A stretch of DNA of 51,474 bases from an uncultured Oleiphilaceae bacterium (GTDB lineage: Bacteria > Pseudomonadota > Gammaproteobacteria > Pseudomonadales > Oleiphilaceae). Numbering within the stretch: the first letter of the stretch is position 1; every line of letters starts with the position of its first letter. The notes beneath the pieces were generated by a model. That model was not told the origin of the DNA. It did no database searches and was given only the letters and a program-made list of their open reading frames with translations. Both the position numbers and the translations under genes were made by a program. This document shows positions 36,760 to 45,411 of the stretch, piece after piece. The DNA is taken from the NCBI GenBank assembly GCA_913060665.1, contig CAJXUY010000025.1, positions 1 through 51,474 on the forward strand. The letters are read 5' to 3'.

Positions 36760-36783
36760 GGCATTATCAGCTTGCTTTCGGTA

Positions 36784-38049
36784 ATGAACACAAACTCAGA
36801 GGACCTTACCCTGGATATTCAAGGTATAGACCAAGCAACCCATGCGATTGCGCCAGACGAGTGGTCCGCAAGCTTTATGGATATGAATCTACGTTCAGCG
36901 TTTCAACCTATATTCAGCTTACCCCACAAACGCATTGTCGGTTATGAAGCCTTGGTTCGCCCCTTTGACACTCAAGGAGCCCCACTTAGCCCAGGGTTAC
37001 TATTCCAGCAATCCAGAAATAAAAAAGAGAATATTCAACTGGATAGAGCTTGTCGTTTTTTGCACATGAAAAACTTCAAAAGCCTGCCAGACGACCTTAA
37101 TTGGCTTTTTATAAACGTATCCCCCGAAACAATCTCGATCAACCAGCACAACGACTCCTTTTTTGGGCAGCTTTTAGAGTACTTTAATTTCCCTCCCCAC
37201 CGAGTAGTAATAGAGATCGTAGAACAACCTACTAGCAATAGTGAAAGCCTCGCTCAGGCCGTGGAGTATTACAAACAACTTGGCTGCCTAACTGCACTGG
37301 ATGACTTTGGTGCCGGGCACTCAAACTTCGAACGAGTGTGGGCCCTCAAACCCGATATCGTCAAGCTTGACAGGTCAATGATTGTAAGAGCCTCCGAAGA
37401 AGGTAGAATACGCCAAATGCTTGACGGAATCGTATCCCTCCTGCATCAAGCTGGGTGCTTAGTCTTAATGGAAGGCGTAGAGACCGAAGAGCAAGCAATG
37501 ATTGCGATCGATTGCGGCGTGGACTTTGTCCAGGGCTTTTACTTTGCATTACCGCAGGTAGGCAAGAACCCTACCCCCTTACCATCATCAGACCTAGGCA
37601 AGCTACTAACCAGTTATAAAAAAGACGTCAGAGACAAAGCTGACCCTACTATCGCCACCAGGGATCACTACTTCCCACTATTCAATAATGCGGTAGATAA
37701 AATAAGAGAAGGACTTCCCCTCAAACGAGCAGCGAAGTCCCTTATAGAGCACCACGCCGTCACACGCTGCTACATGATAAACAAAGAAGGCATTCAAATA
37801 GGTGAAACAGCAACATCCAGACAAAGTGAGACGGCACACAACCCAAAATTCAAACCATTAGAAAACACTAAAAGTGCCGATTGGTGTCGTCAACATTATT
37901 TACGCCGCGCATTAAGCAATCCAAATGAACTGCAAATTACACGTCCATATCTATCTATAACCGGGGCATATATGTGCGTGACATTATCGTTGCTATTTGA
38001 ATCCGGCGATCAGCAGATCATTATCTGCTGTGATATTCTGACAGACTAA
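36784..38049 (+). CDS. EAL-domain c-di-GMP phosphodiesterase with C-terminal sensory domain
   Basis: The N-terminal EAL domain (about residues 30-270) should hydrolyse cyclic di-GMP to pGpG: EALVRP, the Asn in FINVSPET, EIVEQ, ALDDFGAGHSN, VKLDRS, LMEGVETEEQ and QGFYF are all present. The remaining 150 residues form a separate domain with YFPLFNNAVDKIREG and CYMINKEGIQIG, ending in strands. This is the layout of Bacillus YkuI, where a PAS/Cache-like domain follows EAL; that assignment is by analogy. No membrane segment is seen. The start is uncertain: a TTG at 36772 has AAGGGG ten bases upstream, while this ATG has no clear site. A bidirectional terminator follows. Confidence 0.9.
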   Translation: MNTNSEDLTLDIQGIDQATHAIAPDEWSASFMDMNLRSAFQPIFSLPHKRIVGYEALVRPFDTQGAPLSPGLLFQQSRNKKENIQLDRACRFLHMKNFKSLPDDLNWLFINVSPETISINQHNDSFFGQLLEYFNFPPHRVVIEIVEQPTSNSESLAQAVEYYKQLGCLTALDDFGAGHSNFERVWALKPDIVKLDRSMIVRASEEGRIRQMLDGIVSLLHQAGCLVLMEGVETEEQAMIAIDCGVDFVQGFYFALPQVGKNPTPLPSSDLGKLLTSYKKDVRDKADPTIATRDHYFPLFNNAVDKIREGLPLKRAAKSLIEHHAVTRCYMINKEGIQIGETATSRQSETAHNPKFKPLENTKSADWCRQHYLRRALSNPNELQITRPYLSITGAYMCVTLSLLFESGDQQIIICCDILTD

Positions 38050-38061
38050 TCAGGCAATAAA

Positions 38062-38096
38062 AAAACCCCTAAAACAATCTACACCTTAGGGGTTTT
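38062..38096. terminator. Bidirectional terminator between the EAL and lipoprotein genes
   Basis: AAAACCCCTAA and TTAGGGGTTTT form a perfect 11-bp stem with a 13-base loop, and A and T runs make it usable in both directions. It separates two convergent genes. Confidence 0.8.
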
Positions 38097-38113
38097 GGTT
38101 AACCTTATTCTGC

Positions 38114-39787
38114 TTACATAAAGCTTTTCATCACTACGTCAGAAAACTCACCCTGGATATCATTGACATCAACAGTAGCAATTTTGAAGTAATAGGTTTT
38201 TGAAGGATCTAAATTTTCAAACGGATACTGAGTAGACTGAGCACCACCCACCATAAGCTGAGATGATAGGTTCTCCGGCGAAGTCCCATATGCCACCATG
38301 TAACCTGCGATCTCATTAAGTGCCAACGAGCTTCCATCTTGACGCTTACTGGGAATATTCCAGCTTAGTTGTGCCGTATATACTACATCTTCAACTGACA
38401 ATGTTGCCGCTAAAGAAGGCACTTGCCCTGCCTCGTTAGAAACCAAGACATCATAAATACCCGCGTCATTTTTCGTTACGCTATCAAATGAAAGGGTCGA
38501 TGAGTTTTCACCATTAAGCGCAACACCATCTTTTCTCCATTGGTAATGAATCACACCATTACCTTGGACGGTAACACTTAGCTGCGCACCTTTGTTTACA
38601 TCAACCACAACAGAACCTGGCTGAGAAGATATCGTTAACACGTTGACAGGCTCCCCAGGAGCAACAGAGGGAGCTTGCTCTGATTCATCTACACCTCCAC
38701 CTATTTCCGTTGTGATATTGCCCCCGACAGCAGGCACGGATTCTTGAGACTGAGCAGGGTCATCAATATATAGACTTGATACTTCCTGATAGTACATATC
38801 AGTAGAGCTTTCGACTGAGATTAACTCAACAATTATTTGTTCATTACCGACCGTCGACTGTAAATCACTTGCAATATCACTTGCCTGATAGAACAAGTCA
38901 TCAAGTGTCACTTCAGATATAACACCTCCGTTTTCATCAGGCAATCCACCTGACTGAGCAAAACGTTCAGCCGCACTATTGATAACCTCATCGACAGAAC
39001 CCCAATCTGGCATATTCACCATTGCCAAAAACGACGCTGACATAATAGCATATTGCAACTCATCTCCGGACAATGACTCATACAAATCAAGCTTGGTTAA
39101 GTCTGGGGGAGGCAATTGTAGCGAGCCTTTTGAAAGATTAAGTGTATCCTCTACCAGTGCATATGCTTCATTAATACTATCTTCACTTAAACCGTCACCA
39201 TGCTCTTTGGCAAACGATACCGCCAAATGAGTCAGTGGCGTAACATATAATGTTAATGCTTTTTGATCTTGCAGCCCTGAATATGCGGCCTCTAAGATAA
39301 AGTCACTATTTAATGAAAACGTTTCACCAAACGCAATAGCACTTCCCTGCGGATCTAAGCCACAACCATTCACGACATCACAAGTCATTCTGGTGCCTGC
39401 ATCTGCAGTTATCTCAACCACAATAGCGTTGACGGCATCAGCAGGGATCGATATATCGAACTGCCCATTAGCATCTGTTCGTTCAGCATCACCTAACGGG
39501 ATTAATGACTTGCGAAATAAGCCTGCCTCACTTTCAATAGAGAAGATACGAACAACACCATTTTCGATAACGCCTTTAATAGCGCCACCTTTTATAGAAA
39601 TTTTATTAGTATCTTGAGTATCAACTTCTGACGCCGCACTTTGACTTGTAGAGCCCGTGGTTGAATCACCACCACTACCCGAACTACACGCGATTAACAG
39701 ACTACTTAACGCGAAAATGCCAATGCTGCGTATGCTAGATTGGCGTACAAGTACTCCCCAACTACTAACGACTACATTCAAAAACAT
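38114..39787 (-). CDS. Lipoprotein with Ig-like and fibronectin III-like domains
   Basis: The 557-residue protein has a lipoprotein signal with lipobox LIAC (Cys at about 34) and a Ser/Gly/Thr-rich tether. Residues about 60-330 form a domain beginning GGAIKGVIENGVVRIFSIE, which looks like a carboxypeptidase-regulatory-type beta domain followed by a helical part. Around 390-465 an Ig-like domain shows the typical YQWRKDGVAL and NDAGIYDVLVSNEAG. Around 470-555 a fibronectin III-like domain has LSWNIPSKR and YYFKIATVDV. It is probably an outer-membrane-anchored, surface or periplasmic adhesion/binding protein; the ligand is unknown. AGGTG lies seven bases before the ATG. Confidence 0.85.
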   Translation of the reverse strand: MFLNVVVSSWGVLVRQSSIRSIGIFALSSLLIACSSGSGGDSTTGSTSQSAASEVDTQDTNKISIKGGAIKGVIENGVVRIFSIESEAGLFRKSLIPLGDAERTDANGQFDISIPADAVNAIVVEITADAGTRMTCDVVNGCGLDPQGSAIAFGETFSLNSDFILEAAYSGLQDQKALTLYVTPLTHLAVSFAKEHGDGLSEDSINEAYALVEDTLNLSKGSLQLPPPDLTKLDLYESLSGDELQYAIMSASFLAMVNMPDWGSVDEVINSAAERFAQSGGLPDENGGVISEVTLDDLFYQASDIASDLQSTVGNEQIIVELISVESSTDMYYQEVSSLYIDDPAQSQESVPAVGGNITTEIGGGVDESEQAPSVAPGEPVNVLTISSQPGSVVVDVNKGAQLSVTVQGNGVIHYQWRKDGVALNGENSSTLSFDSVTKNDAGIYDVLVSNEAGQVPSLAATLSVEDVVYTAQLSWNIPSKRQDGSSLALNEIAGYMVAYGTSPENLSSQLMVGGAQSTQYPFENLDPSKTYYFKIATVDVNDIQGEFSDVVMKSFM

Positions 39788-39991
39788 GATTTCACCTATT
39801 CATCAATTCCGATGTGGTAATCATAAACGTTAGATAACCAAAATGACGTATCCACGCCACACTTCGGCATTTAATTGCGTCATGTTTTTGACACTTAAAA
39901 AAATTGTGAAATCTATCTCAAATCTATTGACGTATATTATCCGTGTGACTAACCTTACAGTTAAGAGTCCATCTAATTTTTTGATATTTAT

Positions 39992-40000
39992 TGCTATAAT
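39992..40000 (+). promoter_or_regulatory. Extended -10 promoter candidate for the DUF2156 gene
   Basis: TGCTATAAT is a perfect TATAAT with the TG extension. It lies about 320 bases before the gene start and shares TTTATTGCTATA with two other intergenic sites. No good -35 was found at the proper distance. Confidence 0.45.
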
Positions 40001-40208
40001 TATTGCGGTACGGTAATTCAATTTCTCCATCTACTCACTAATATCACCACCTAAGACGCTAAATATTAGCTGGCAACTACTACAGTTAATAGTCAATCTT
40101 CAACAAAACACCCAACACCATACTTATTCAATAACTTAGCATTCAGGTAAAATAGTCGCCTTCCCTACGTACTCCATGAAGTTATGATCTATGTCTCATA
40201 TAAAAGTC

Positions 40209-40242
40209 GGGGAGTAGTCCTTTTAGAGGGTGATTACTCCCC
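40209..40242 (+). repeat. Inverted repeat in the DUF2156 leader
   Basis: GGGGAGTA and TACTCCCC pair perfectly over eight bases around an 18-base loop that could pair a little further (TCC / GGG). C residues and no T run follow, so it is not an ordinary terminator. A regulatory leader hairpin is possible. Confidence 0.45.
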
Positions 40243-40318
40243 CCCTATCCATTATCCTACCCAAAGAAACTTTGAAAACAACAATAAAAACTAACCTAGA
40301 TAGACCGAGGGTATATAC

Positions 40319-41470
40319 ATGATATCTGCTATAGCCGAACCAAATAATGCCTCAGACATAGCGCCGGAAAGTAATTCAAGCTATCACTCTACACATACAC
40401 CACAGTACACCTTGTGCGATATCGCCACACAAGATAAACAGAAATTACTTACCAGCTTTGGCTCCCAATCAAGCTCATATTTCACCTTACAGCCTGAAGT
40501 AGAGATCTTTGGCTGTAAGGATCACGGGTATATAAGCTTCCAGAGCCAAACAACTATACTAGGAAGAGTAAACATCGTATTTTGTGACCCTGTATGTAAA
40601 AAAGAACATACCTCTGAATTGATTGCTGAGTTCCTTCTAAACACTCCTGGAAAGTCCATTTTTATGGGTGTGACAAAAGAAATCGCATCTATCCTTCGCA
40701 AGCATAACTATCACACCAATCAAATGGGTACTGAGTTTTCAATTAACATTAAAAACTTCCAGGTAAAGGGAAAAGACAAAAAACATCTTCGCCATGCTGC
40801 AAACTTGGGGAGGCGCCATGGATTAACAGTCAAAGAATTAGACTGGTCAGAAATAGATCAGCATGAAGTACGCCAAATATCTGAACAATGGAGATCGCAA
40901 AAGGTAGTAAATAGCAGAGAGTTAAAATTACTCACACGCCCACCGGAATTTCAAAATGAATGGAACGTTAGAAAGTTTTATTGCTTTGAAGGTAAAAAGC
41001 TCCTTGGCTACGTTTTCTTTGACCCTTACTTCGAAAACGGCAACGTAGTTGGATACTGTGCCAACATAATCAGAAAAAGCCCTCAGGCCAAGCCTTCAGA
41101 TCTACTTGATTACATTATTCTGGAAGCCATCAACATTTTTAAACAAGAAGGCATTGATCAATTATCACTAGGCATATCACCACTTTATAATATTGAGCAG
41201 GAAGGGGGTGATCGCGCAACCCTTAGAGGCCTCCAGAAATTCCTATACCACCGAGGCAATTCGCTTTACGCATTTAAGCCTCTGGCATACCACAAAACGC
41301 GTTATCGTGGTGACGAGAGAAAATGGTATATTTGCACTCATAATATTTCACTGCTAAAAACCGTACTGGCAATACTTCAAGGCACCCAAGTCATTCCTAA
41401 AGCCAACATCACTAACAAAAGTAAATTATTTCCAATACCTGTAAACGGAAGAAGTACCCAAAAATGCTAA
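40319..41470 (+). CDS. DUF2156 / MprF C-terminal-like (phosphatidylglycerol lysyltransferase domain) protein
   Basis: The 383-residue protein resembles the soluble aminoacyl-phosphatidylglycerol synthase domain of MprF (DUF2156, a tandem GNAT-like fold): FTLQPEVEIFGCKDHGYISF, LGRVNIVFCDPVC, then HLRHAANLGRRHGLTV and a final domain with LLDYIILEAINIFKQEGIDQLSLGISPL. It has no flippase membrane part; only weak hydrophobic stretches are seen. Stand-alone members may transfer an aminoacyl or acyl group to a lipid or peptide, but the substrate here is unknown. GAGGG sits seven bases before the ATG. The 3' end overlaps the convergent sprT gene by four bases. Confidence 0.78.
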   Translation: MISAIAEPNNASDIAPESNSSYHSTHTPQYTLCDIATQDKQKLLTSFGSQSSSYFTLQPEVEIFGCKDHGYISFQSQTTILGRVNIVFCDPVCKKEHTSELIAEFLLNTPGKSIFMGVTKEIASILRKHNYHTNQMGTEFSINIKNFQVKGKDKKHLRHAANLGRRHGLTVKELDWSEIDQHEVRQISEQWRSQKVVNSRELKLLTRPPEFQNEWNVRKFYCFEGKKLLGYVFFDPYFENGNVVGYCANIIRKSPQAKPSDLLDYIILEAINIFKQEGIDQLSLGISPLYNIEQEGGDRATLRGLQKFLYHRGNSLYAFKPLAYHKTRYRGDERKWYICTHNISLLKTVLAILQGTQVIPKANITNKSKLFPIPVNGRSTQKC

Positions 41471-42024
41471 GCTAGTTCACCCGTATAACCAAGTGTAGCG
41501 TTACAGTTTCGGCACAAGTAAGAAGATTGTTGCCGCTGCACTCGATTGTGCCTGATAGCGGATAAACAATGAGTCAAGCCATGACATTCGCAACTATAGA
41601 TGTAAGATTTCGGAGATGCCCTAGATACATCAAACCGGTGAGTAACAGAAGGTTCTTGCTTAAGAACTGACCGCATAATCATTTTCCACTCTTGTCCGTG
41701 GGGTTTTATTTTGCGACCAAATAGCTGGTTGGCGACAACATGAGCTACTTCATGAGGCGCCACCTCATTAATAAATGCCTGTGGATTCTCCTCCATCAAG
41801 ATACGGTTAAAACGAATAACAGGACTTGCTTTTTTCACTAAACCAAAAGCCCTCGGATACTCAAATCTAGCTTGCCCTGCACTCTTACCTCGAAGATCAA
41901 ACCTTACCTCAGGCACAACCAATGTCTTACCGAAGTAATCATTGGCTGTTTCAATATTGACCCTAACCGCCTCGACAACGGAGTATTGAAGTGCGGTAAG
42001 AGTGGTCTGAACTCGAGAAGTCAT
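41467..42024 (-). CDS. sprT: SprT-family zinc metalloprotease-like protein
   Basis: The 185-residue product has the SprT zinc motif HEVAH (H91, E92, H95) and a C-terminal zinc ribbon with CECHG and CRNCNATLGYTG. The N-terminal FDLRGKSAGQA is also typical. Eukaryotic Spartan relatives digest DNA-protein crosslinks; the bacterial role is not settled. The gene overlaps the convergent DUF2156 gene by four bases and follows the aminotransferase gene by 21 bases on the same strand, so it may share that transcript. Confidence 0.92.
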   Translation of the reverse strand: MTSRVQTTLTALQYSVVEAVRVNIETANDYFGKTLVVPEVRFDLRGKSAGQARFEYPRAFGLVKKASPVIRFNRILMEENPQAFINEVAPHEVAHVVANQLFGRKIKPHGQEWKMIMRSVLKQEPSVTHRFDVSRASPKSYIYSCECHGLTHCLSAIRHNRVQRQQSSYLCRNCNATLGYTGELA

Positions 42025-42045
42025 GTTCCTCAGCTTTAAGCTAAA

Positions 42046-43230
42046 TCACGCAGATAGTAGCTTTTTTATCACACTACCTAATCTAGCCATACCTACTTCA
42101 ATTGTTTCTTCATCAACACTGGAAAAATTTAACCGAAAGGTATTCACCTCTGCTCTGCTTACATAGAAGGGCTGCCCAGGCACAAAGGCAACCTTCTCTT
42201 TAATGGCCAAGTCAAACAGCTCCATAGAAGAGTACCCTTCGGGTAATGCGCCCCACAAGAACATTCCACCCTCAGGGTGTGTAATGGCCACTTCTTTCGG
42301 AAAATGCTCATCAATTGCTTTAATCATCGCCGCTCGTTGGCGTCCATATACATTGGTGATTTCAGCGATATGCGCATCAATATCATTATCCAGTAGAAAC
42401 TGGTGAATAATTCTCTGAGAGAAATAATTAGTGTGTAAGTCTGCAGCCTGCTTAGCAATAACAAGCTTTTCCATTAATGCATCAGGTGCAACAATCCAGC
42501 CTAAACGAAAAGAAGGAACTACAGTCTTTGAAAAAGAGCCCAATACGACGGTATTGTCAGGCACCAATTTCTTAAATGATGTTTTTTTAACACCCGCAAA
42601 ACGCAAATCCCCATATGGGTCATCCTGCACTAGAAAAGTCGATGTGCCTTTTAATACTTCAGCGACCTCCAGACGGTTTTGTTCACTATAAGAAATACCT
42701 GATGGGTTCTGAAAGTTAGGTACGGTATAAAGTAATTTAGGTTTACGACAAAGCATAACACCTTTCAATCGTTCTACATTCAAACCCTCCTCAGATACTG
42801 GCACAGGGTTGAACCTAGCTCGGTAAACTGAAAATGCCTGAATAGCACCTAAGTAACCAGGTTCTTCAATGACAACGTCATCCCCTTCATTAAGTAACGT
42901 TTTACCTAATAAATCTAAACCTTGTTGAGAGCCATTGGTTATTAATATGTTCTTTATCGGAACATCAATACCCTGCCGGTCCCGATAACGGTCAGATATA
43001 TACTGCCTTAATTCAGGATAACCTTCGGTATTACTATACTGAAGTACGTCCGCTCCGTGTTCATCAAGTACCTTATTCGTTGCCTGCTTAATCCCCTCAA
43101 TAGGAAACAAATCTCTATTGGGCAATCCTCCCGCAAATGAAATAACGGTAGGGTCCATAGCGACCTTTAATATTTCACGAATGAAAGATTCAGGTACATC
43201 GGCTATACGGTCTGAAAAAGGGGTATCCAT
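42046..43230 (-). CDS. PLP-dependent aminotransferase, LysN/2-aminoadipate type
   Basis: This class I/II fold aminotransferase of 394 residues begins directly with the catalytic part and has no N-terminal GntR helix-turn-helix, so it is an enzyme and not a MocR regulator. Motifs are ISFAGGLPNRDLFP, TNGSQQGLDL (phosphate binding), VPNFQNPSGIS, DDPYGDLRF and the PLP lysine in LGSFSKTVVPSFRLGW. Relatives use 2-aminoadipate, branched-chain or aromatic amino acids; the substrate cannot be told from sequence. It is probably co-transcribed with sprT. Confidence 0.9.
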   Translation of the reverse strand: MDTPFSDRIADVPESFIREILKVAMDPTVISFAGGLPNRDLFPIEGIKQATNKVLDEHGADVLQYSNTEGYPELRQYISDRYRDRQGIDVPIKNILITNGSQQGLDLLGKTLLNEGDDVVIEEPGYLGAIQAFSVYRARFNPVPVSEEGLNVERLKGVMLCRKPKLLYTVPNFQNPSGISYSEQNRLEVAEVLKGTSTFLVQDDPYGDLRFAGVKKTSFKKLVPDNTVVLGSFSKTVVPSFRLGWIVAPDALMEKLVIAKQAADLHTNYFSQRIIHQFLLDNDIDAHIAEITNVYGRQRAAMIKAIDEHFPKEVAITHPEGGMFLWGALPEGYSSMELFDLAIKEKVAFVPGQPFYVSRAEVNTFRLNFSSVDEETIEVGMARLGSVIKKLLSA

Positions 43231-43395
43231 CTGAGCTTACTTCTCTATTAAATTTTTCTACTATTCTATATTTATCCGCTTTGCGTAGCTAGCAGCACCA
43301 GACAAATTCAGGTGCTGTTTTTAACCAAAAAAGGAAACAAACGTTAAGATTTATTTCCTTCTAGTGCTTGATCGCGGGTATTTATTAGCTTACGA

Positions 43396-45087
43396 CTAAG
43401 CTTCAACCTCCCAGACAAAACGAGTCTTGGTATCACGATACTTCTCGCTTAGCTCAGTGTACCGTTTTTCGACTTCGCTACGCTTAATTTTCATAGTAGG
43501 CGTTAACATGCCATTTTCAGGCGTCCATACATCCTCTATGACAAATATGCGCTCAACAATTTCATGATGATCAAGCTCCTTGTTCACCTCCGCCAAAGTA
43601 TTCATGATGCGCTCTTCAATTTCTTTAGCGCCTTTTGGAGTTGCAGCCTTGGCTTTTGCGTCTTCAGATAGCTCAATTAAACCAAAAGGCTGAGCCTCAC
43701 CGGAACCAGCAACACAAATCTGCTCAATACAAGTTTCACGGTGCATCAAACCCTCTATTTTATTTGGCTGAACGAATTTACCTTTACTTGTTTTGAAGAC
43801 ATCTTTAACTCGACCAGTAATTGTCAAATAACCATCGCTATCGATTTCACCACGATCGCCCGTATGCAACCAACCATTGCGAATCGTTTCAGCTGTTTTC
43901 TCTGGTTCTAGATAGTAACCCTTCATTAACGAAGGAGAACGAATAATAATCTCACCTTCATCCGTAATTTTTACTTCGTTATGGGGGAGCGCTTTAATCG
44001 AGCCCACACTACCAATTTTAACGGCATTAGGCATATTAAAAGCAGGCCCGTAAGCCAAGTTCTCAGTCATGCCATAACCTTCATTGATATCAATGCCAAT
44101 TTTGGAATACCACTCAAGCAAGCTAAGCGCGATCGGCGAAGCACCAGAGACCACCATTCGCGCTTCATTAAGCCCCAATGCTTTTTTGATTTTTTTACGG
44201 ACAATACTATTGAGCAAAGGCACTCGAAGCAACTTATTAAGCTTCTTCTCTGGCATCTTAGCGCTAATTTGCTGTTGAAACTTCTTCCATAAGCGAGGCA
44301 CCGCAAAAAACACGGTTGGGCGAGTAGCCTGTAAGTTCTCAGCGAACGTGTCTAAAGACTCAACAAATGATACTTGTGCGCCACCATACGTAGAGCAACC
44401 TAACACCATAAATCGCTCTGCGATATGGGATAGCGGCAAAAACGATAGGAAACGATCTGAAGGCGATATTTTGAGTGTTTTAGCTGCGTTTTGTGCGCCA
44501 AAGCTGAAACCGCCATAGGTATGCATAACCCCTTTCGGATTACCCGTCGTACCGGAGGTGTATATCAGCGTCATCAAGTCATCCATACTATGTATCGGAG
44601 AGTCTTGAATAGGCTCATACTGAGCTAAAAGGTCATTCCATTTATGATCAATTTTTATATCAATTGGGTATGGCATTCCAATACGGGCAACACCTTCAGG
44701 AATACCCGGCCCCATACTTTTTGCATCATCAAGCTTTCCAATGATAATCGCCTTTGAACCACTATGCTTGAGAACGTATTCAATTGAATCAGCTCCTTGC
44801 AACGGATAAAGCGGCACACTCACCAAGCTAGCTAATTGAATCGCATAGTCAGTAATAAACCACTCTGCTGAGTTTTTCGCCAACACAGCAACACGATCGC
44901 CCTTTTCCAAGCCTAGTCCAAGCAAGGCTGAAGCCATGCGGCGCGCCTGATCATTAACTTCGCCCCATGTAAAGTTCTTATATTTACCATTCACCGGTTG
45001 CTTTAAAAAAATTCGGTCTGCGGATGAACTATTCCATTGGTAGAGCTTTTCCAACGGAGTGGTATAAATAGTCTGAGCTGAGTTCAT
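43396..45087 (-). CDS. AMP-binding long-chain acyl-CoA synthetase
   Basis: The 563-residue enzyme should activate fatty acids to acyl-CoA through an acyl-adenylate. The AMP-binding P-loop motif LIYTSGTTGNPKGVMH is near residue 170, then GYGMTENLAYG (A5-type motif), WLHTGDRGEIDSDGYLTITGR, and the late VFKTSKGKFVQPNKIE typical of the FadD15/Faa1-like long-chain branch. The ending differs from E. coli FadD. AAGGAAAT precedes the ATG. It appears to be a single-gene unit. Its exact chain-length preference is unknown. Confidence 0.92.
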   Translation of the reverse strand: MNSAQTIYTTPLEKLYQWNSSSADRIFLKQPVNGKYKNFTWGEVNDQARRMASALLGLGLEKGDRVAVLAKNSAEWFITDYAIQLASLVSVPLYPLQGADSIEYVLKHSGSKAIIIGKLDDAKSMGPGIPEGVARIGMPYPIDIKIDHKWNDLLAQYEPIQDSPIHSMDDLMTLIYTSGTTGNPKGVMHTYGGFSFGAQNAAKTLKISPSDRFLSFLPLSHIAERFMVLGCSTYGGAQVSFVESLDTFAENLQATRPTVFFAVPRLWKKFQQQISAKMPEKKLNKLLRVPLLNSIVRKKIKKALGLNEARMVVSGASPIALSLLEWYSKIGIDINEGYGMTENLAYGPAFNMPNAVKIGSVGSIKALPHNEVKITDEGEIIIRSPSLMKGYYLEPEKTAETIRNGWLHTGDRGEIDSDGYLTITGRVKDVFKTSKGKFVQPNKIEGLMHRETCIEQICVAGSGEAQPFGLIELSEDAKAKAATPKGAKEIEERIMNTLAEVNKELDHHEIVERIFVIEDVWTPENGMLTPTMKIKRSEVEKRYTELSEKYRDTKTRFVWEVEA

Positions 45088-45411
45088 TGGATTTCCTTTG
45101 CCTTATTGCTGTTTAGGTACCCGTTATTCTTCGGGCATTAAGCCAAGTTTCTGGTATGTACTTATAGTTTTAATCTTTCTCGCGCCGCTATTCTAAATGA
45201 TTATTGCCATTTTTAAAATTAACAGGACCTACAGAACAGCATTTTATTGCTATATTGATAGAGCTAAAACATGCACAAAAAGTCACACGCCCCATTCAAA
45301 TCAAAAAAATCACCCACCATGCTCGGTAAAATTTTTCATAATGACCTATCATCTAGCTAAGTGTAGACACCCATAACGACAACGTCAGAACCACTCAAGG
45401 AGAACGATACT
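45088..45411. other. Intergenic region before the aldolase remnant
   Basis: About 320 bases between divergent genes. It holds an extended -10 candidate read toward the aldolase remnant (45248-45256) and a perfect AAGGAG ribosome-binding site just before its ATG. Nothing else was recognised. Confidence 0.5.
45248..45256 (+). promoter_or_regulatory. Extended -10 promoter candidate for the aldolase remnant
   Basis: TGCTATATT, preceded by TTTTAT, gives the third copy of the TTTATTGCTATA 12-mer in the window. It lies about 155 bases before the remnant's ATG. Confidence 0.45.

Larger units (their letters stand above)
36340..36783. other. Long intergenic region before the EAL gene
   Basis: About 440 bases between the divergent cytochrome b561 and EAL genes. 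It holds a plus-strand intrinsic terminator (36581-36606) that closes no annotated gene, and two overlapping palindromes next to the EAL ribosome-binding site (36731-36759). A weak promoter pair on the plus strand (TTGCTG / TAGATT, 16 bases apart, near 36403-36430) could start a short RNA ending at the terminator. Confidence 0.4.
39788..40318. other. Long intergenic region between the lipoprotein and DUF2156 genes
   Basis: About 530 bases separate two divergent genes. On the plus strand TTTATTGCTATAAT (extended -10, 39992-40000) is a promoter candidate for the DUF2156 gene. A hairpin with an 8-bp stem (GGGGAGTA / TACTCCCC, 40209-40242) lies in the resulting leader. No reading frame, tRNA or known riboswitch was recognised. 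Confidence 0.45.

Noticed and set aside
39788-40318. Riboswitch (including c-di-GMP GEMM type) in the long spacer near c-di-GMP genes
   Set aside because: None of the conserved riboswitch core sequences I know was seen; only a simple hairpin is present.
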